Part shown: positions 12,400 through 23,908 of the stretch, in pieces
Layout: the number at the start of each line of letters is the position of its first letter
Numbering within the stretch: the stretch's first letter is position 1
From: Elymus sibiricus
Taxonomy: Eukaryota > Streptophyta > Magnoliopsida > Poales > Poaceae
Length of the DNA stretch: 64,000 nt
NCBI GenBank assembly: GCA_039707655.1
Contig: CM077667.1
Coordinates: 152,249,142 to 152,313,141 of the forward strand
Reading direction: 5' to 3'
Notes under the pieces: generated by a model
What the model was told of the DNA's origin: nothing
Databases searched by the model: none
The model's input: only the letters and a program-made list of their open reading frames with translations
Translations under genes and position numbers: made by a program

Positions 12400-13636
12400 T
12401 AGGTCTATGCATAGATAACATGCACGAGTAGAACACAAAAGAGTTTGTGGGCGTTGATGTTTAGATTGCTTACTTACTTAGTCTTATCTTGATTCGGCTG
12501 TATTGTGGGATGAAGCGGCTCGGACCAACCTTACTCGTCCACGTACGAGAGACCGGTTCCATCGACTGACATGTACTTGTTGCATAAAGATGGCTGGCGG
12601 GTGTCTGTCTCTCCCACTTTAGTTGAATTGGATTCGACAGAGGCAATCCTTTTAGAAGGTTCAAAGGAAACTTGAATATCATATATTGTGGCTTTGCGTA
12701 GGTAAGAACGGTTCTTACTAGTTGCCCATAGCTGCCACGTAAAAACTTGCAACAACAAAGTAGAGGACGTCTAACTTGTTTTTGCAGGGCATGTTGTGAT
12801 GTGATATGGCCAATGACATGATGTGATATATGTGATGTATGAGATGATCATGTTTTTGTATAGATTATCACGACTTGCATGTCGATGAGTACGGCAACCG
12901 GCATGAGCCATAGGGTTCTCTTTAATTATTTTCGCTTTCTTTTGCTTTACTTTATCGCTATGAGTTAGCAATAGTTGTAGAAGCAATAGTTGGCACGACA
13001 ACCACATGATGACATGATGATGGAGATCATGGTGTCATGCCGGTGACGATGGAGATGATGCCGGTGCTTTGGAGATGGAGATCAAAAGCACAACATAATG
13101 ATGGCCATATCATGTCACTTATATGATTTGCATGTGATGTTTATCCTATTTATGCATCTTATTTTTCTTAGAACGGCGGTAGCATTGTAAGATAATCTCT
13201 CACTAAAATTTCAAGATAAAATTGTGTTCTCTCGGAGTATGCACCGTTGCGAAGGTTCGTCGTTTTGAAGCACCTCATGATGATCGGGTGTGATAGACTC
13301 TATGTTCACATACAACGGGTGTAAGCTAGATTTACACACGTAGAATACTTGGGTTAAAATTGACGAGCCTAGCATGTACAGACATGGCCTCGGAACACAG
13401 GAGACCGAAAGGTCGAAACGAGTCATATAGTAGATATGATCAACATGGAGATGTTCACCATTGAAACCACCTCATCTCACGTGATGATCGGACTTGGGTT
13501 GGTGGATTTGCATCATGTTACACTTAGACAACCTGAGGGATGTTGATTTGAGTGGAGTTCTTTAGTAATATGATTAATTGAACTCATTATCATGAACATA
13601 GTCTAAATTATCTTTGCAAAATTATGTTGTAGATCA
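12400..13636 (+). other. Element C untranslated leader
   Basis: This leader lies between primer site and Gag start. The same sequence, diverged, lies at 36377-37505 in copy D. No ORF here looks real. Confidence 0.75.
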
Positions 13637-14112
13637 ATGGATCGTGCAGTAGCTCCCCTGAATTTTAATGCGTTCCTAGAGAAAGCTAAGTTGAAAGATG
13701 ATGGAAGTAACTATACGGACTGGGTCCGTAATCTGATGATTATCCTCACGGCTTCATAAAAGGCTTATGTCCTTGATGCAACGCTTGGTGTGCCACCCCC
13801 TCCAGCATCGTCTGTGGACGTTTTGAACGCCTGGCAGTCACGTTCTGATGACTACTCTATAGTTCAATGCGCCATGCTATTCGGCTTAGAATCGGGACTT
13901 CAAAAGCATTTTGAATGCCATGGAGCATATGAGATGTTCCAGGAGTTGAAGTTAATATTTCAAGCAAATGCCCGGATCAAGAGGTCTAAGACCTCCGATA
14001 AGTTTTTCGCCTGCAAGATGGAGGAGAATAGTTCTGTCAGTGAACACCTACTCGGAATGTCTGGGTACTACAACCGTTTGAATTATTTGGGAGTCCAGCT
14101 TCCGCCCGAAAC
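13637..14112 (+). pseudogene. Element C gag, N-terminal half, interrupted by the CACTA transposon
   Basis: ATG at 13637-13639 opens MDRAVAPLNFNAFLEK, typical of BARE-like Gag. A TAA stop at 13757-13759 breaks it (copy D continues with a Tyr codon there). After the stop the same frame runs through NAWQSRSDDYSIVQCAM and AYEMFQELKLIFQANA to the CACTA insertion after 14112. The frame resumes near 31036 with Gag sequence matching copy D. Gag would form the virus-like particle; this copy cannot. Confidence 0.9.
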
Positions 14113-14650
14113 CACTGGTACCGTTACATGCTATACAAACGGTTTTTAACCCCTTTCCGCGACGTAGTTTCGAACCGTCGCCTTGCATGTGTGGGCGATA
14201 GGGGTGGGGTCATCCCACACGACACCGAAACATCGTCTGCGATGGTGTGAGCGCCTGCTGACGATTCGCCTAACGTAAACGTATGCAAAGTCGTAGCCTA
14301 TCCCACACGCCACAGTTTGATGCTACGTTTGTGGTCAAGCACACATCCGAGACGATGGCATAGATATATTCGTGTGCGATACGTTTTCGGATCGCACACG
14401 CGAAACGTATGTCAACCGTCTCTTGATCGTCCTACATTACAAATGCACGCAGGTTCATAACCGTTTGTGATATTAAAGGTAAGCGCACACAGTTACGGTG
14501 TGCAAACGCGTGTGTGACAGTGCGTGCATCCCACACGCGCAAAATATGCGACCGTGTGTTGTAAAGCTGATAATCACACACACTATTATTCAAACAATCT
14601 TGTGTGACATATGACACCATCGCACACGGTTTAATCGTTCTAGCTGTGTG
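14113..14650. repeat. CACTA left terminal and subterminal repeat region
   Basis: It starts CACTGGTACC and contains repeated short motifs in both orientations, such as CCCACACG, CGCACACG, GTGTGCGAT and AAACGGTTT. CACTA transposase binding sites normally form such subterminal arrays. No coding sequence is evident. Confidence 0.8.
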
Positions 14651-14866
14651 CGCTGTAATTTAGTACCTAATAGCTTATTTTCGTTAATTTATTATTTGAA
14701 TTGGAAATTTCATAATTTTAATTATGAAATGTGGATTTCACATCCATCAATACATACCCAAATTACAATGGTTCAACAGCCAATGCATAAATCAAAAGCT
14801 CAGTACATGTTCCATGGTTACATAGTTCGGTAGAAGATTAAATATGACGAACCACAATATATAATA

Positions 14867-16608
14867 CTAGAGGTGGTAAAGATGAAGAGAGAATTGTAAA
14901 TGCTTTTGGCTATTGATGGTGTTGAAGAAGCGGAATACCCATAATGTGCCCTCCTCCATGCCAAAGGTGCGCGCAACTTTTGTCCAACCCCTTGTGATGA
15001 TCGCCCGTCCATCCTTCACCGCCTTCAGAAAGACTTCTAGACCGTTATCATGGTAGCATGGATTATATACTATAACCTTCGTTGCCTCCACATCGGTCAG
15101 GTAGTTTTCTAGGTAATTTTGAGTAAATTCCTTTGGAAACCACTGAAAAGAGGGAACTTTCAGGTATTCATGTCTAATAGAGTAACTTGTTCTGGGCTGG
15201 AAAGGAAGGCAACAGATTACTTACCATCCTAAAGCTCACTGATGTCTTGGATAAAGTATAAATAAAGAGTTTAATTCCAATCAGATGTCTCTTCTGCCTA
15301 ACAATTTTTCTTACTTTCGTCACTTGATGCTTGTTCATGTTTATCTCATTGCCCCATATGCAAAGGGGGTCGAAGCGTGAATCAGTACCGCTGATATATG
15401 TACCTACAAGCAACAAATCAATGTTAGAACATAAGCTGCAATTGCACAGATGATGTAAAATATTATAAGAAAATGGGAGGTGACTAACCTGGATGGTAAA
15501 CAACAGCATCGCGCATCGTAGCCCTACATAAGCACATAGAAAGGCGTGTTAAATACAACACGGTTAACATCCACCAAAAATAGCAAATGTTAACTAAACA
15601 ACAATATCTCCGGTGATATTTTCATTGCGAGGAGTAGCGCGGTAACAAAGGGACATGTATTGGTGAAATTAAACTGGATGTGTTAACTTCAGAGTCCAGA
15701 CAACCTTACATAGTCATTAAAACTAGTACCAGTGATACAGAAATTGACACATTTAAACATCACGAGCCAGTTCATACTTGGTAAATCCCGAGGGGTAGTT
15801 GCTGGGGTACTTCAACTCGGCCAGAGCCCGCACAAAGTCGGTGGCTAGGTGTTCCTGCTGGTCGCAGCGTGGATCAGTACCGCTAACATGTGTACCTACA
15901 AGCAACAAGTAAATGTTAGAAGCTAAACTGCAACTGGACAAATGATGTAAAGTACTATAAGATATTGGGATGTGACTAACCTCGATGGTAAACAACATCG
16001 TCGTGCATTATGGAACTGCGTAGGTACAAGGAAAGGCATGTCAACTAGAACATGGTTAACATGCACCAAAAATATATAATGGTAATTGATGGACATCATC
16101 TCTAGTGATATCTTCTTTGCGAAGAGTAGCACGGTACCGAATGGTCAGCATAAATAATGGATATAACTGTTCACTACAGCAGTCTTAACAGCAACCTAGC
16201 ATAGGCATTGTAAGTTTGTAACTGGTATTGGTAAAATTGAACTCGACAGTTCATACTTGAACAACACACTGCGTATAACTGAAATGAACAACAGAAACCT
16301 AACATGGCAATCTAAACGTGTACCGTTGAAACTGAAATTGACACGGTTAAACATTGCTCTACTGGTATTCGTAAAAATGAACTGGACAGTTCATACTTGG
16401 TAGGTCCCGGGGGGTAGTTACTTGGGGATTTCATCAAGGCTAGAGCCAGCACCACGTTGGCGGCGTCGGCACACATAGCATTCACCGCGTCATCGACCGC
16501 CATGACTAGCTCCTCGACCTCCGCATGATATGCGGTTGGGCTTACGCGGGGATGCTCGGCGATAGGGAGTGGGGATGTGGAGGCGTGAGGGTGGTTCTCA
16601 TGCTCCAT
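14867..16608 (-). CDS. Predicted six-exon B3-domain gene carried by the CACTA element
   Basis: I predict six minus-strand exons: 16397-16608, 15981-16015, 15778-15895, 15489-15523, 15225-15403 and 14867-15142. All junctions are GT/AG and phases match throughout, giving about 284 codons with no stop. Exon 1 starts MEHENHPHASTSPLP. Exons 2-3 and 4-5 are a duplicated pair: both small exons are 35 nt, and exons 3 and 5 begin with related sequence (THVSGTDPRCD and TYISGTDSRFD). Exon 5 holds CIWGNEINMNKHQ. Exon 6 resembles a plant B3 DNA-binding domain: WFPKEFTQNYLENYL, KDGRAIITRGWTKVAR, EEGTLWVFRF. B3 proteins are nuclear transcription factors. A GC-rich stretch with a possible 5'-UTR intron precedes the start (16609-16740). 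The gene is probably captured cargo rather than transposase. Exon boundaries are my prediction; expression is unknown. Confidence 0.62.
15225..16398 (-). repeat. Internal tandem duplication of exon-intron units in the B3 gene
   Basis: The block at about 15380-15523 (ATCAGTACCGCTGATATATG through CAACAGCATCGCGCAT) is repeated at about 15870-16015 (ATCAGTACCGCTAACATGTG through CAACATCGTCGTGCAT), some 490 bp apart. A third related piece, TCATACTTGGTA, occurs at 15772 and 16391. Each unit contains a 35-nt exon and the start of the next exon. Confidence 0.8.
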
Positions 16609-16740
16609 CTGAGCTATCGGGCTGGGGCGGAGATGGAGATCGGAGGTTACCTCACTAGATCGACGAGCGAGACTGGTGCAGAACGTAGATTTGGTTGCGG
16701 CGGCGGTGGCGGATTGGGCTATAGTTAGAGCGGGGGGAGA

Positions 16741-17026
16741 GGGGGGGCGGTGGGGATAGGGGGAAATGTTATGTGTTGATATGGGGTGGGAGGAATAACT
16801 ACTGAAATCACGCGCCTATTGAAAATTTGGCGGTGAAACTCGAACCTTACGGGGGGAACACGCAACACAGACGAAGCGCATCAAATACCCGTGTGCGATA
16901 AAAGAGAAAATTGGTGATCCCGCGTCGGAAAAAATTCAAGTCTTCTCTCGCTCTATCGTGCCATCAGACGCTTTGCAAACGGTTTGTTGTAAGAAAACGT
17001 TTGCCATTAAAGATGTATTAAAAACA
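16741..17026. other. CACTA internal spacer without a gene
   Basis: This lies upstream of the B3 gene. It holds a few CACTA-like motifs (CCCGTGTGCGATAAAAG, GCAAACGGTTTGTTG) but no ORF that I would call. Confidence 0.6.
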
Positions 17027-18900
17027 TAAAAGACCTAGAAAATACACAAAAAAGGACTAAATACGATAAACGAGCCTGAAATTGTGAAATTTGCACATGG
17101 TGCATTCTAGTGGGTATGTTGATCGTAGAAAATAAATCAAGTTGAAAGGACCAAGAAAATATGGGTTCCCCTTGAAAACGTGGCGATTTTCGCTCCCGAA
17201 ACCATGAAACTCCATAGGTGATGGTCCGGTTTATGAAGAGTGTCTATCACGACATTATCTATACCTCCTCAATTTTTTACCGAATCATATTGAGGTCATG
17301 CCCGGGCACCACACGAGATAACATGTTCTTCAAGCATGTTTTCCATTTTTCTAGAGATACAAAATAAATAAAGGACACATCTCTGGTTGCCTCTTCCCAC
17401 ACATATGCTTTAAAATTGTATTAGTTTCCTATAAAATACATGAAAACTTATCCAACGACACAATTACGAATTTTCGAGTCCTTTTTGAACGCATTTTCAT
17501 GTACAGAATGTTCTAACATGAATTATAAGCACAAAGGACATAGAAAGTACACAAAAGGGACCAAATACGATGAACGAGCATGATTATTGTGAAATTTGGA
17601 CATGGTGCATTCTAGTGGGCATGTTGATTGTATAAAATAAATCTAGTTGAAAGGACCAAGGAAAAATATGGGTTCCCCTTGAAAACATGGTGATTTTAGC
17701 TCCCGAACCATGAAACTCCATAGGTGATGGTCCGGTTTATGAAGAGTGTCTATCACGACATTATCCATACCTCCTCAAAATTTTACCGAATCATATTGAG
17801 GTCATGCCCGGGCACCACACGAGATAACATGTTCTTCAAGCATGTTTTCCATTTTTCTAGAGTTACAAAATAAATAAACGACACATCTATGGTTGCCTCT
17901 TCCCACACATATATATCCTTTAAAAATGTATTAGTTTCGTATTGAATACATGAAAACTTATTCAACGACACAATTATGAATTTTCTAGTCCTTTTTGAAC
18001 GCATTTTCATGTGCAAAACGTTTTAACCTGAATTATAAGCACACATGACCTACAAAGTACATAAAATGGGACCAAATACGATAAACGGGCCTAAAAATTG
18101 TGAAATTTGGACATGGTGCATTGTAGTGCGTATGTTGACCGTATAAAATAAATCTAGTTGAAAGGACCAAGGAAAAAGTATGGGTTCCCCTTGAAAACAT
18201 GGCGATTTTCGCTCCCCGAACCATGAAACTCCATAGGTGATGGTCCAGTTTATGAAGAGTGTCTATCACGACATTATCCATACCTCCTCAAATTTGTACC
18301 GAATCATATTGAGGTCATGCCCGGGCACCACACGAGATAACATGTGCTTCAAGCATGTTTTTGATTTTTTCTATAGTTCCAAAACAAATAAAAGACACAT
18401 CTCTGGTTGCCTCTCCCCACACATATCCTCTAAAATTGTATTAGTTTCCTATAAAATACATGAGAACTTATTCAACGACACAATTACGAATTTTCGAGTC
18501 CTTTTTGAACGCCTTTTCATGTATAGAACATTCTAACCTGAATTATAAACACAAATGACCTAGAGAGTACACAAAAGGGACCAAATACGAAAAATGAGCG
18601 TGGAAATTGTGAAATCTGGACATGGTGCATTCTAGTGGGTATGTTGATCGTATAATATAAATCTAGTTGAAAGGACCAAGGAGAAATATGGGTTCCCCTT
18701 GAAAACATGGCGATTTTCGCTCCCCGAACAATGAAACTCCATAGGTGATGGTCTGGTTTATGAAGAGTCTATCATGACATTATCCATACCTCCTCAATTT
18801 TCTACCGAATCATATTGAGGTCATGCCTGGGCACCACACGATATAACATGTTTTGAACACCTTTTCATGTATAAAACGTTCAAACTTAAATTATAAGCAG
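17027..18900. repeat. Tandem array, unit about 508 bp, left part (about 3.7 units)
   Basis: Landmarks recur at a spacing near 508 bp: GGTGCATTCTAGTGGG at about 17098, 17602, 18115 (TGTAGTGCG) and 18624, and CATGCCCGGGCACCACACG once per unit in the first three. The fourth unit has an internal deletion of ~160 bp after CGATATAACATG. A fifth unit begins at about 18896 and is split by element B. No consistent ORF runs through the units. Confidence 0.88.
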
Positions 18901-18905
18901 TAAAT
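18901..18905. other. Target duplication TAAAT, left copy
   Basis: TAAAT directly precedes the TGATACGTCT start of element B and recurs at 27772-27776 directly after its ...GGGTTATCA end. Confidence 0.92.
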
Positions 18906-20291
18906 TGATACGTCTCCATCGTATCTACTTTTCCAAACTCTTTTGCCTTTGTTTTGGACTCTAATTTGCATGATTTGAAGGGAACTAACCCGGACTGACG
19001 CTATTTTCAGCAGAATTGCCTTGGTGTTATTTTTGTGCAGAAATAAAAGTTCTCGGATTGACCTAAAAATTTACGGAGAATATTTTTGGAATTAATAAAA
19101 AATACTGGCGAAAGAATCAACCGGAGGGGGTCCACCCATTGGCCACAAGCCAGGGGGCGCGCCTAGGTGGCTTATGGGTCCCCTGCAACTCCTCCGACCT
19201 CAACTCCAACTCCATATAACCCTATTCGGGGAGAAAAAAAATCAAGGAGAAGAGTTCATCGCGTTTCACGACACGGAGCCGCCGCCACCTCCTGTTCTTC
19301 CTCGGGAGGGCAGATCTGGGGTCCGTTTTGGGCTCCGGAGAGGGGAAATCGACGCCGTCGTCATCACCAACCATCCTTCATCACCAATTTCATGATGCTC
19401 TCCGCCGTTCGTGAGTAATCCCATTGTAGGCTTGCTGGACGGTGATGGGTTGGATGAGATTTACCATGTAATCGAGTTAGTTTTGTTAGGGTTTGATCCC
19501 TAGTATCCACTATGTTCTGAGATTGATGTTGCTATGACTTTGCTATGCTTAATGCTTGTCACTAGGGCCCGAGTGCCATGATTTTAGATGTGAACCTATT
19601 ATGTTTTCATGAATATATATGTGTTCATGATCCTATCTTGCCAGTTGTAGACACCTATTACGAGTAATGATCCGCATCCCCCAGGGTAACAATAACTGGG
19701 ATTCTTTCCGGTGATTACCGTAGTTTGAGGAGTTCATGTATTCACTAAGTGCTAATGCTTTGGTCCGGTTCTCTATTAAAAGGAGGCCTTAATATCCCTT
19801 AGTTTCCATTAGGACCCCGATGCCACGGGAGGGTAGGACAAAACATGTCATGCAAGTTCTTTTCCATAAGCATGTATGACTATATATGGAACACATGCCT
19901 ACATTATATTGATGAATTGGAGCTAGTTCTGTGACACCCTATGTTATAAGCGTTGCATGATGAATGCCATCCGACATAATTATCCATCACTGATCCGTTG
20001 CCTCCGAGCTTTTCATTTATTGATCTTTGCTAAGTTACTTTTCCATTGCTACTGTTACAATCACTACAAAACTGCTACTGTCACTTTTGCCATCGTTACT
20101 GTTACTTCCATACTACTTTGCTACTAAATACTTTGTTGCAGATATTAAGTCTTTCAGGTGTGGTTGAACTGACAACTCAGCTGCTAATACTCGAGGATAT
20201 TCTTTGGCTCCCCTTGTGTCGAATCAATAAATTTGGGTTGAATACTCTACCCTCGAAAATTGTTGCGATCCCCTATACTTGTGGGTTATCA
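18906..20291 (+). repeat. Element B 5' LTR
   Basis: It runs from TGATACGTCTCC to GTGGGTTATCA. A TATA-like CCATATAACC lies near 19212, followed by a GC-rich leader (19250-19400). ORFs inside (19167-19418, 20046-20339) are repeated in the 3' LTR and are unlikely to be genes. Confidence 0.94.
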
Positions 20292-20302
20292 AGACCATTT
20301 TC

Positions 20303-20320
20303 TGGCGCCGTTGCCAGGGA
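20303..20320 (+). other. Primer binding site of element B
   Basis: TGGCGCCGTTGCCAGGGA lies 11 bases past the LTR end. It resembles the complement of the tRNA-Asp 3' end used by Athila-type elements. Confidence 0.82.
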
Positions 20321-20369
20321 GCATAGCTATATTCTCTGAGTCACTTGGGATTTATATCTGTTGATCACT

Positions 20370-23117
20370 ATGAAGAATCTAAAAGACCCAAAAACCAAGA
20401 TCTATCCCTCTACTATGATGGGAGGTAAGGAACTGCCATCTAGCTCTGCAATTGATTCACCTTCTGTTATGAGTAAATTTGCGACACCACCACCTGCTAT
20501 TGATTCTGATATGTCGCAAGTAATTGATGATGCCACTTCTGCTATGCATGATGCTTATGATGATACTTTGCTTGATAATACTGTGACAGTGGGTGAATTT
20601 CTTGATGAACAAATTGCTAGAGTCAATGCTGAAACTGATGATATTTCTGAAACTGATGAAATTATTGAAACTGAACACTATGAGACACCTGCTAGACCTA
20701 GCTCTCCTAGATATGAATTGCCTAATATACCTAAGGGTTATGTTATGGAGGGAGAGGTAGCTAGGGACTTTCTTGCTTGTAAGGATAGAGATGATCTTCA
20801 GAAATTGCTATGCAAGTGGAAAGAAAAATCTTTGAATGCTAGAATGCAATATGATCCTAAGTTTGCTACTTCACCTATCTTTGTTACTGATAAGGATTAT
20901 GAATTCTCTGTCGATCCTGAGTTAATTACTTTGGTTGAATCTGATCCTTTCCACGGTTATGAATCTGAAATTGTTGTGACACATCTTACTAAATTGAATG
21001 ATATAGCCACCCTATTTACTCATGAGGAAAACATTCGTTATTACTATATTCTTAAGTTGTTTCCTTTCTCATTAAAGGGTGATGCTAAGATATGGTTTAA
21101 TTCTCTTGCTCCTGGTTGTGTGCGTAGTCCCCAGGATATGATATATTACTTCTCTGAAAAATATTTTCCTGCCCATAAGAAACAAGCTGCCCTGTTGGAA
21201 ATATTTAACTTTGTGCAAATTGAAGAAGAGAGTCTCCCACAAGCTTGGGGGAGGCTTCTCCAATTACTTAATGCTTTGCCTGATCATCCTCTCGAGAAAA
21301 ACAAAATACTTGATATCTTTTATAATGGACTAACCGATGCTTCTAGGGACCTCCTAGATAGTTGTGCTGGTTGTGTTTTTAGGGAACGAACTGTTGAACA
21401 AGCTGAACTACTATTGAATAATATATTGAGCAATGATAATGATTGTACTATTTCTGAACCACCTCCAAATCCAACTCCGAAGAAAAGAGGTATTCTATTT
21501 CTCAGTCCTGAAGATATGCAAGAGGCAAAGAAATCTATGAAAGAAAAAGGTATCAAAGTTGAAGATGTTAAGAATCTACCACCTATTGAAGAAATACATG
21601 GTCTTGATAACCCGACACAGGTAGTAGAGGTAAATTCTCTCCGTAGATTTGACGAAGGTGATATTCCTTATAATAAGTCTGCTAGCCAATACTTGGATGA
21701 GTTTGATAACTTTATTGTTAAGCAAGAAAATTTCAATGCTTATGTTAGTAGACAATTGAAACATAATGCTTACATGCTTGATCGCTTAGGTGATTATATG
21801 AGTAGAACTATCAATGATCTTAAGCTTATTAGTAAACATGCTTCCATGGTAACTACTCAAGTAGAACAAGTACTTAAGGCACAAAATGATTTGCTTAATG
21901 AGATGAATGGTAAGAACAATGATCATTCTGTTAGAGTTGTGACTAGAGGTGGTAAAATGATTCAGGAACCTTTGTATCCTGAGGGCTATCCTAAGAGAAT
22001 TGAGCAAGATTCTCAGAGAATTAATACTGATGCACCTAGTCATCCCAGTAATAAAAGGAAAAAGAATGATGATAGGACTTTGCATGCTCAACCTGTTATA
22101 GATACACATGAAAACCCAAATGATATTTCTATTTCTGATGCTGAGACACAATCTGGTAATGAACATGAGCCTATTGATAATATTAATGATGATGTTCATG
22201 TTGATGCTCAATCTAGTAATGATAATGATGTGGAGATTGAACCTGCTATTGATCTTGATAACCCACAACCTAGGAATAAAAGATATGATAAAAGAAACTT
22301 CGTTGCTAGGAAGCATGGTAAAGAAAGAGAACCTTGGGCTCTGAAACCCATGCCCTTTCCTCCTAAGCCATCCAAGAAAAAGGATGATGAGGATTTTGAG
22401 CGCTTTGTTGAAATGCTTAGACCTGTCTTTTTGCGTATGCGTTTGACTGATATTCTGAAAATGTCTCCTTATGCTAAGTATATGAAAGATATTGTGACAA
22501 ATAAAAGAAAGATACCGGAAGCTGAAATTTCCACCATGCTTGCTAATTATACTTTTAAGGGTGGATTACCAAAGAAATTAGGAGATCCCGGAGTACCTAC
22601 TATACCATGCTCCATTAAAAGAAACGATGTTAAAACTGCTTTATGTGACCTTGGAGCTGGTGTTAGTGTTATGCCTTTCTCTTTGTATCGTAGACTTGAT
22701 TTGAATAAGTTGACACCTACTGAAATCTCTTTGCAAATGGCTGATAAATCAACTGCTTTACCCATCAGTATTTGTGAGGATGTGCCTGTCGTAGTTGCAA
22801 ATGTTACTATCCTAACGGACTTTGTTATTCTTGATATTCCCGAGGACGACAGTATGTCGATCATCCTTGGTAGACCTTTTTTGAATACTGCGAGGGCTGT
22901 TATTGATTGCAACAAGGGCAATGTCACTTTTCATGTTAATGGTAATGAGCATACGGTACACTTTCCGAAGAAACAACCTCAAGTTCATAGTATCAACTCC
23001 ATTGGAAAAATTTCAACGATTATTATTGGAGATTTTGAATTCCCTCTCCCCACTGCCAAAAAGAAATATGATATACTTATTGTTGGGGACATGCATATCC
23101 CCATTGATGTAACCTAG
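20370..23117 (+). CDS. Element B Gag-protease polyprotein (915 codons, intact frame)
   Basis: I take the ATG at 20370 (MKNLKDPKTKIYPS), 50 bases past the primer site. The N-terminal ~150 residues are acidic and low-complexity. A Gag capsid domain follows at about 210-350 (YYILKLFPFSLKGDAKIWF, YFSEKYFPAHKKQAALLEIF, QAWGRLLQLLNALPDHPLEK). The middle (about 440-650) is a charged linker without a clear CCHC knuckle. A retropepsin-like domain lies near 745-870: ALCDLGAGVSVMPFSLYRRL and SIILGRPFLNTARAVIDC. The protease motif is DLGAG, where the related form I know is DLGAS or DTGAS. The frame is open to its TAG stop at 23115-23117. No RT follows. Being the only long open Gag in the window, it could still be translated. 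Confidence 0.88.
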   Translation: MKNLKDPKTKIYPSTMMGGKELPSSSAIDSPSVMSKFATPPPAIDSDMSQVIDDATSAMHDAYDDTLLDNTVTVGEFLDEQIARVNAETDDISETDEIIETEHYETPARPSSPRYELPNIPKGYVMEGEVARDFLACKDRDDLQKLLCKWKEKSLNARMQYDPKFATSPIFVTDKDYEFSVDPELITLVESDPFHGYESEIVVTHLTKLNDIATLFTHEENIRYYYILKLFPFSLKGDAKIWFNSLAPGCVRSPQDMIYYFSEKYFPAHKKQAALLEIFNFVQIEEESLPQAWGRLLQLLNALPDHPLEKNKILDIFYNGLTDASRDLLDSCAGCVFRERTVEQAELLLNNILSNDNDCTISEPPPNPTPKKRGILFLSPEDMQEAKKSMKEKGIKVEDVKNLPPIEEIHGLDNPTQVVEVNSLRRFDEGDIPYNKSASQYLDEFDNFIVKQENFNAYVSRQLKHNAYMLDRLGDYMSRTINDLKLISKHASMVTTQVEQVLKAQNDLLNEMNGKNNDHSVRVVTRGGKMIQEPLYPEGYPKRIEQDSQRINTDAPSHPSNKRKKNDDRTLHAQPVIDTHENPNDISISDAETQSGNEHEPIDNINDDVHVDAQSSNDNDVEIEPAIDLDNPQPRNKRYDKRNFVARKHGKEREPWALKPMPFPPKPSKKKDDEDFERFVEMLRPVFLRMRLTDILKMSPYAKYMKDIVTNKRKIPEAEISTMLANYTFKGGLPKKLGDPGVPTIPCSIKRNDVKTALCDLGAGVSVMPFSLYRRLDLNKLTPTEISLQMADKSTALPISICEDVPVVVANVTILTDFVILDIPEDDSMSIILGRPFLNTARAVIDCNKGNVTFHVNGNEHTVHFPKKQPQVHSINSIGKISTIIIGDFEFPLPTAKKKYDILIVGDMHIPIDVT

Positions 23118-23908
23118 TGTTATTCGAAAATTCATCGGTTCCGTGTCATTCGAAAAAAGTTTGTCAATAAGACTTGATCAACCTTATTGATGGATTCTTT
23201 TTGATGAGCATGAGATGGATGAATTTAGGAGGCACAACCTTCTGTACCCAACTTTTACTTTCTGTTATTTAGATTTAAATTAAGTAAAAATGCTATTATT
23301 TTTCTGTTTTCTGAATTATCCGTGCAATAAAAAAAATGACCTGAACATAAAAGTTCTCCAAATGCCCTAAAAATGTAGTATGATTTTTTCTGGAATATTT
23401 AAGAATTTCTGGCACTGAGAACACATCAGGGGGCTGCACCAGTGGGCCACAAGCCTACAGGGCACGCCCATTCCCCCTGGGCGTGCCCCCTAGCTTGTGG
23501 GTCCCACGTAGGCCCCCCTCACTTATTCCAGCACCCGTCCACTTCGTCTTCCTCCAGAAAAAATCCCACCATTGCTCAAGCCCGTGTTCTAGCTCATTTT
23601 GCTGCCATTTTCGATCTCCTTGTGCAAAGCTCCATTTGCAAAACTGTTTTGGGGGATTGATCTTCGGTATGTGACTCCTCCAATGGTCCAATTAGTTCTT
23701 GTTTTAGTGCTTTATATATTGCAAATTTTTGCTGCTGTGGTGACCTTGTTCCTGAGCTTGCATATCAAATTTGTATGGTCCCAAGTAGTTTTGATGCATG
23801 ATATAGCCTGTAGGAACTTGCGGGAGTAGTTGCTATAAGTTTTTTTGAGTTTTGTTCACCTTTATTTTGAGTCACTAAAAATTTCAGAAATTTTTCAGAG
23901 AAAGAAAG
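23118..23908 (+). other. Element B internal leader before ORF2, LTR-like composition
   Basis: There is no convincing ORF. It contains the GC-rich motif GGGCGTGCCCCCTAGCTTGT flanked by GGGCCACAAGCC, which echoes the leader part of these elements' LTRs (compare 19140-19180 and 43440-43510). It may be an internal promoter and leader for ORF2. Confidence 0.55.

Noticed and set aside
17027..18900. Regular repeat spacing considered as a CRISPR-like array
   Set aside because: The units are ~508 bp, diverged and in a plant transposon; there are no short repeats with unique spacers.
19167..19418. Short overlapping ORFs in element B LTRs (also 26551-26898)
   Set aside because: They are duplicated LTR leader sequence; no independent evidence of coding.
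20303..20320. tRNA-like matches at primer sites (also 5979-5990, 46032-46050)
   Set aside because: They are 12-19-base complements to tRNA ends next to LTRs, not tRNA genes; no cloverleaf was found.
21786..22316. 176-codon minus-strand ORF, isoleucine-rich
   Set aside because: It is antisense shadow of the element B Gag-protease frame, produced by GAT/AAT-rich codons.
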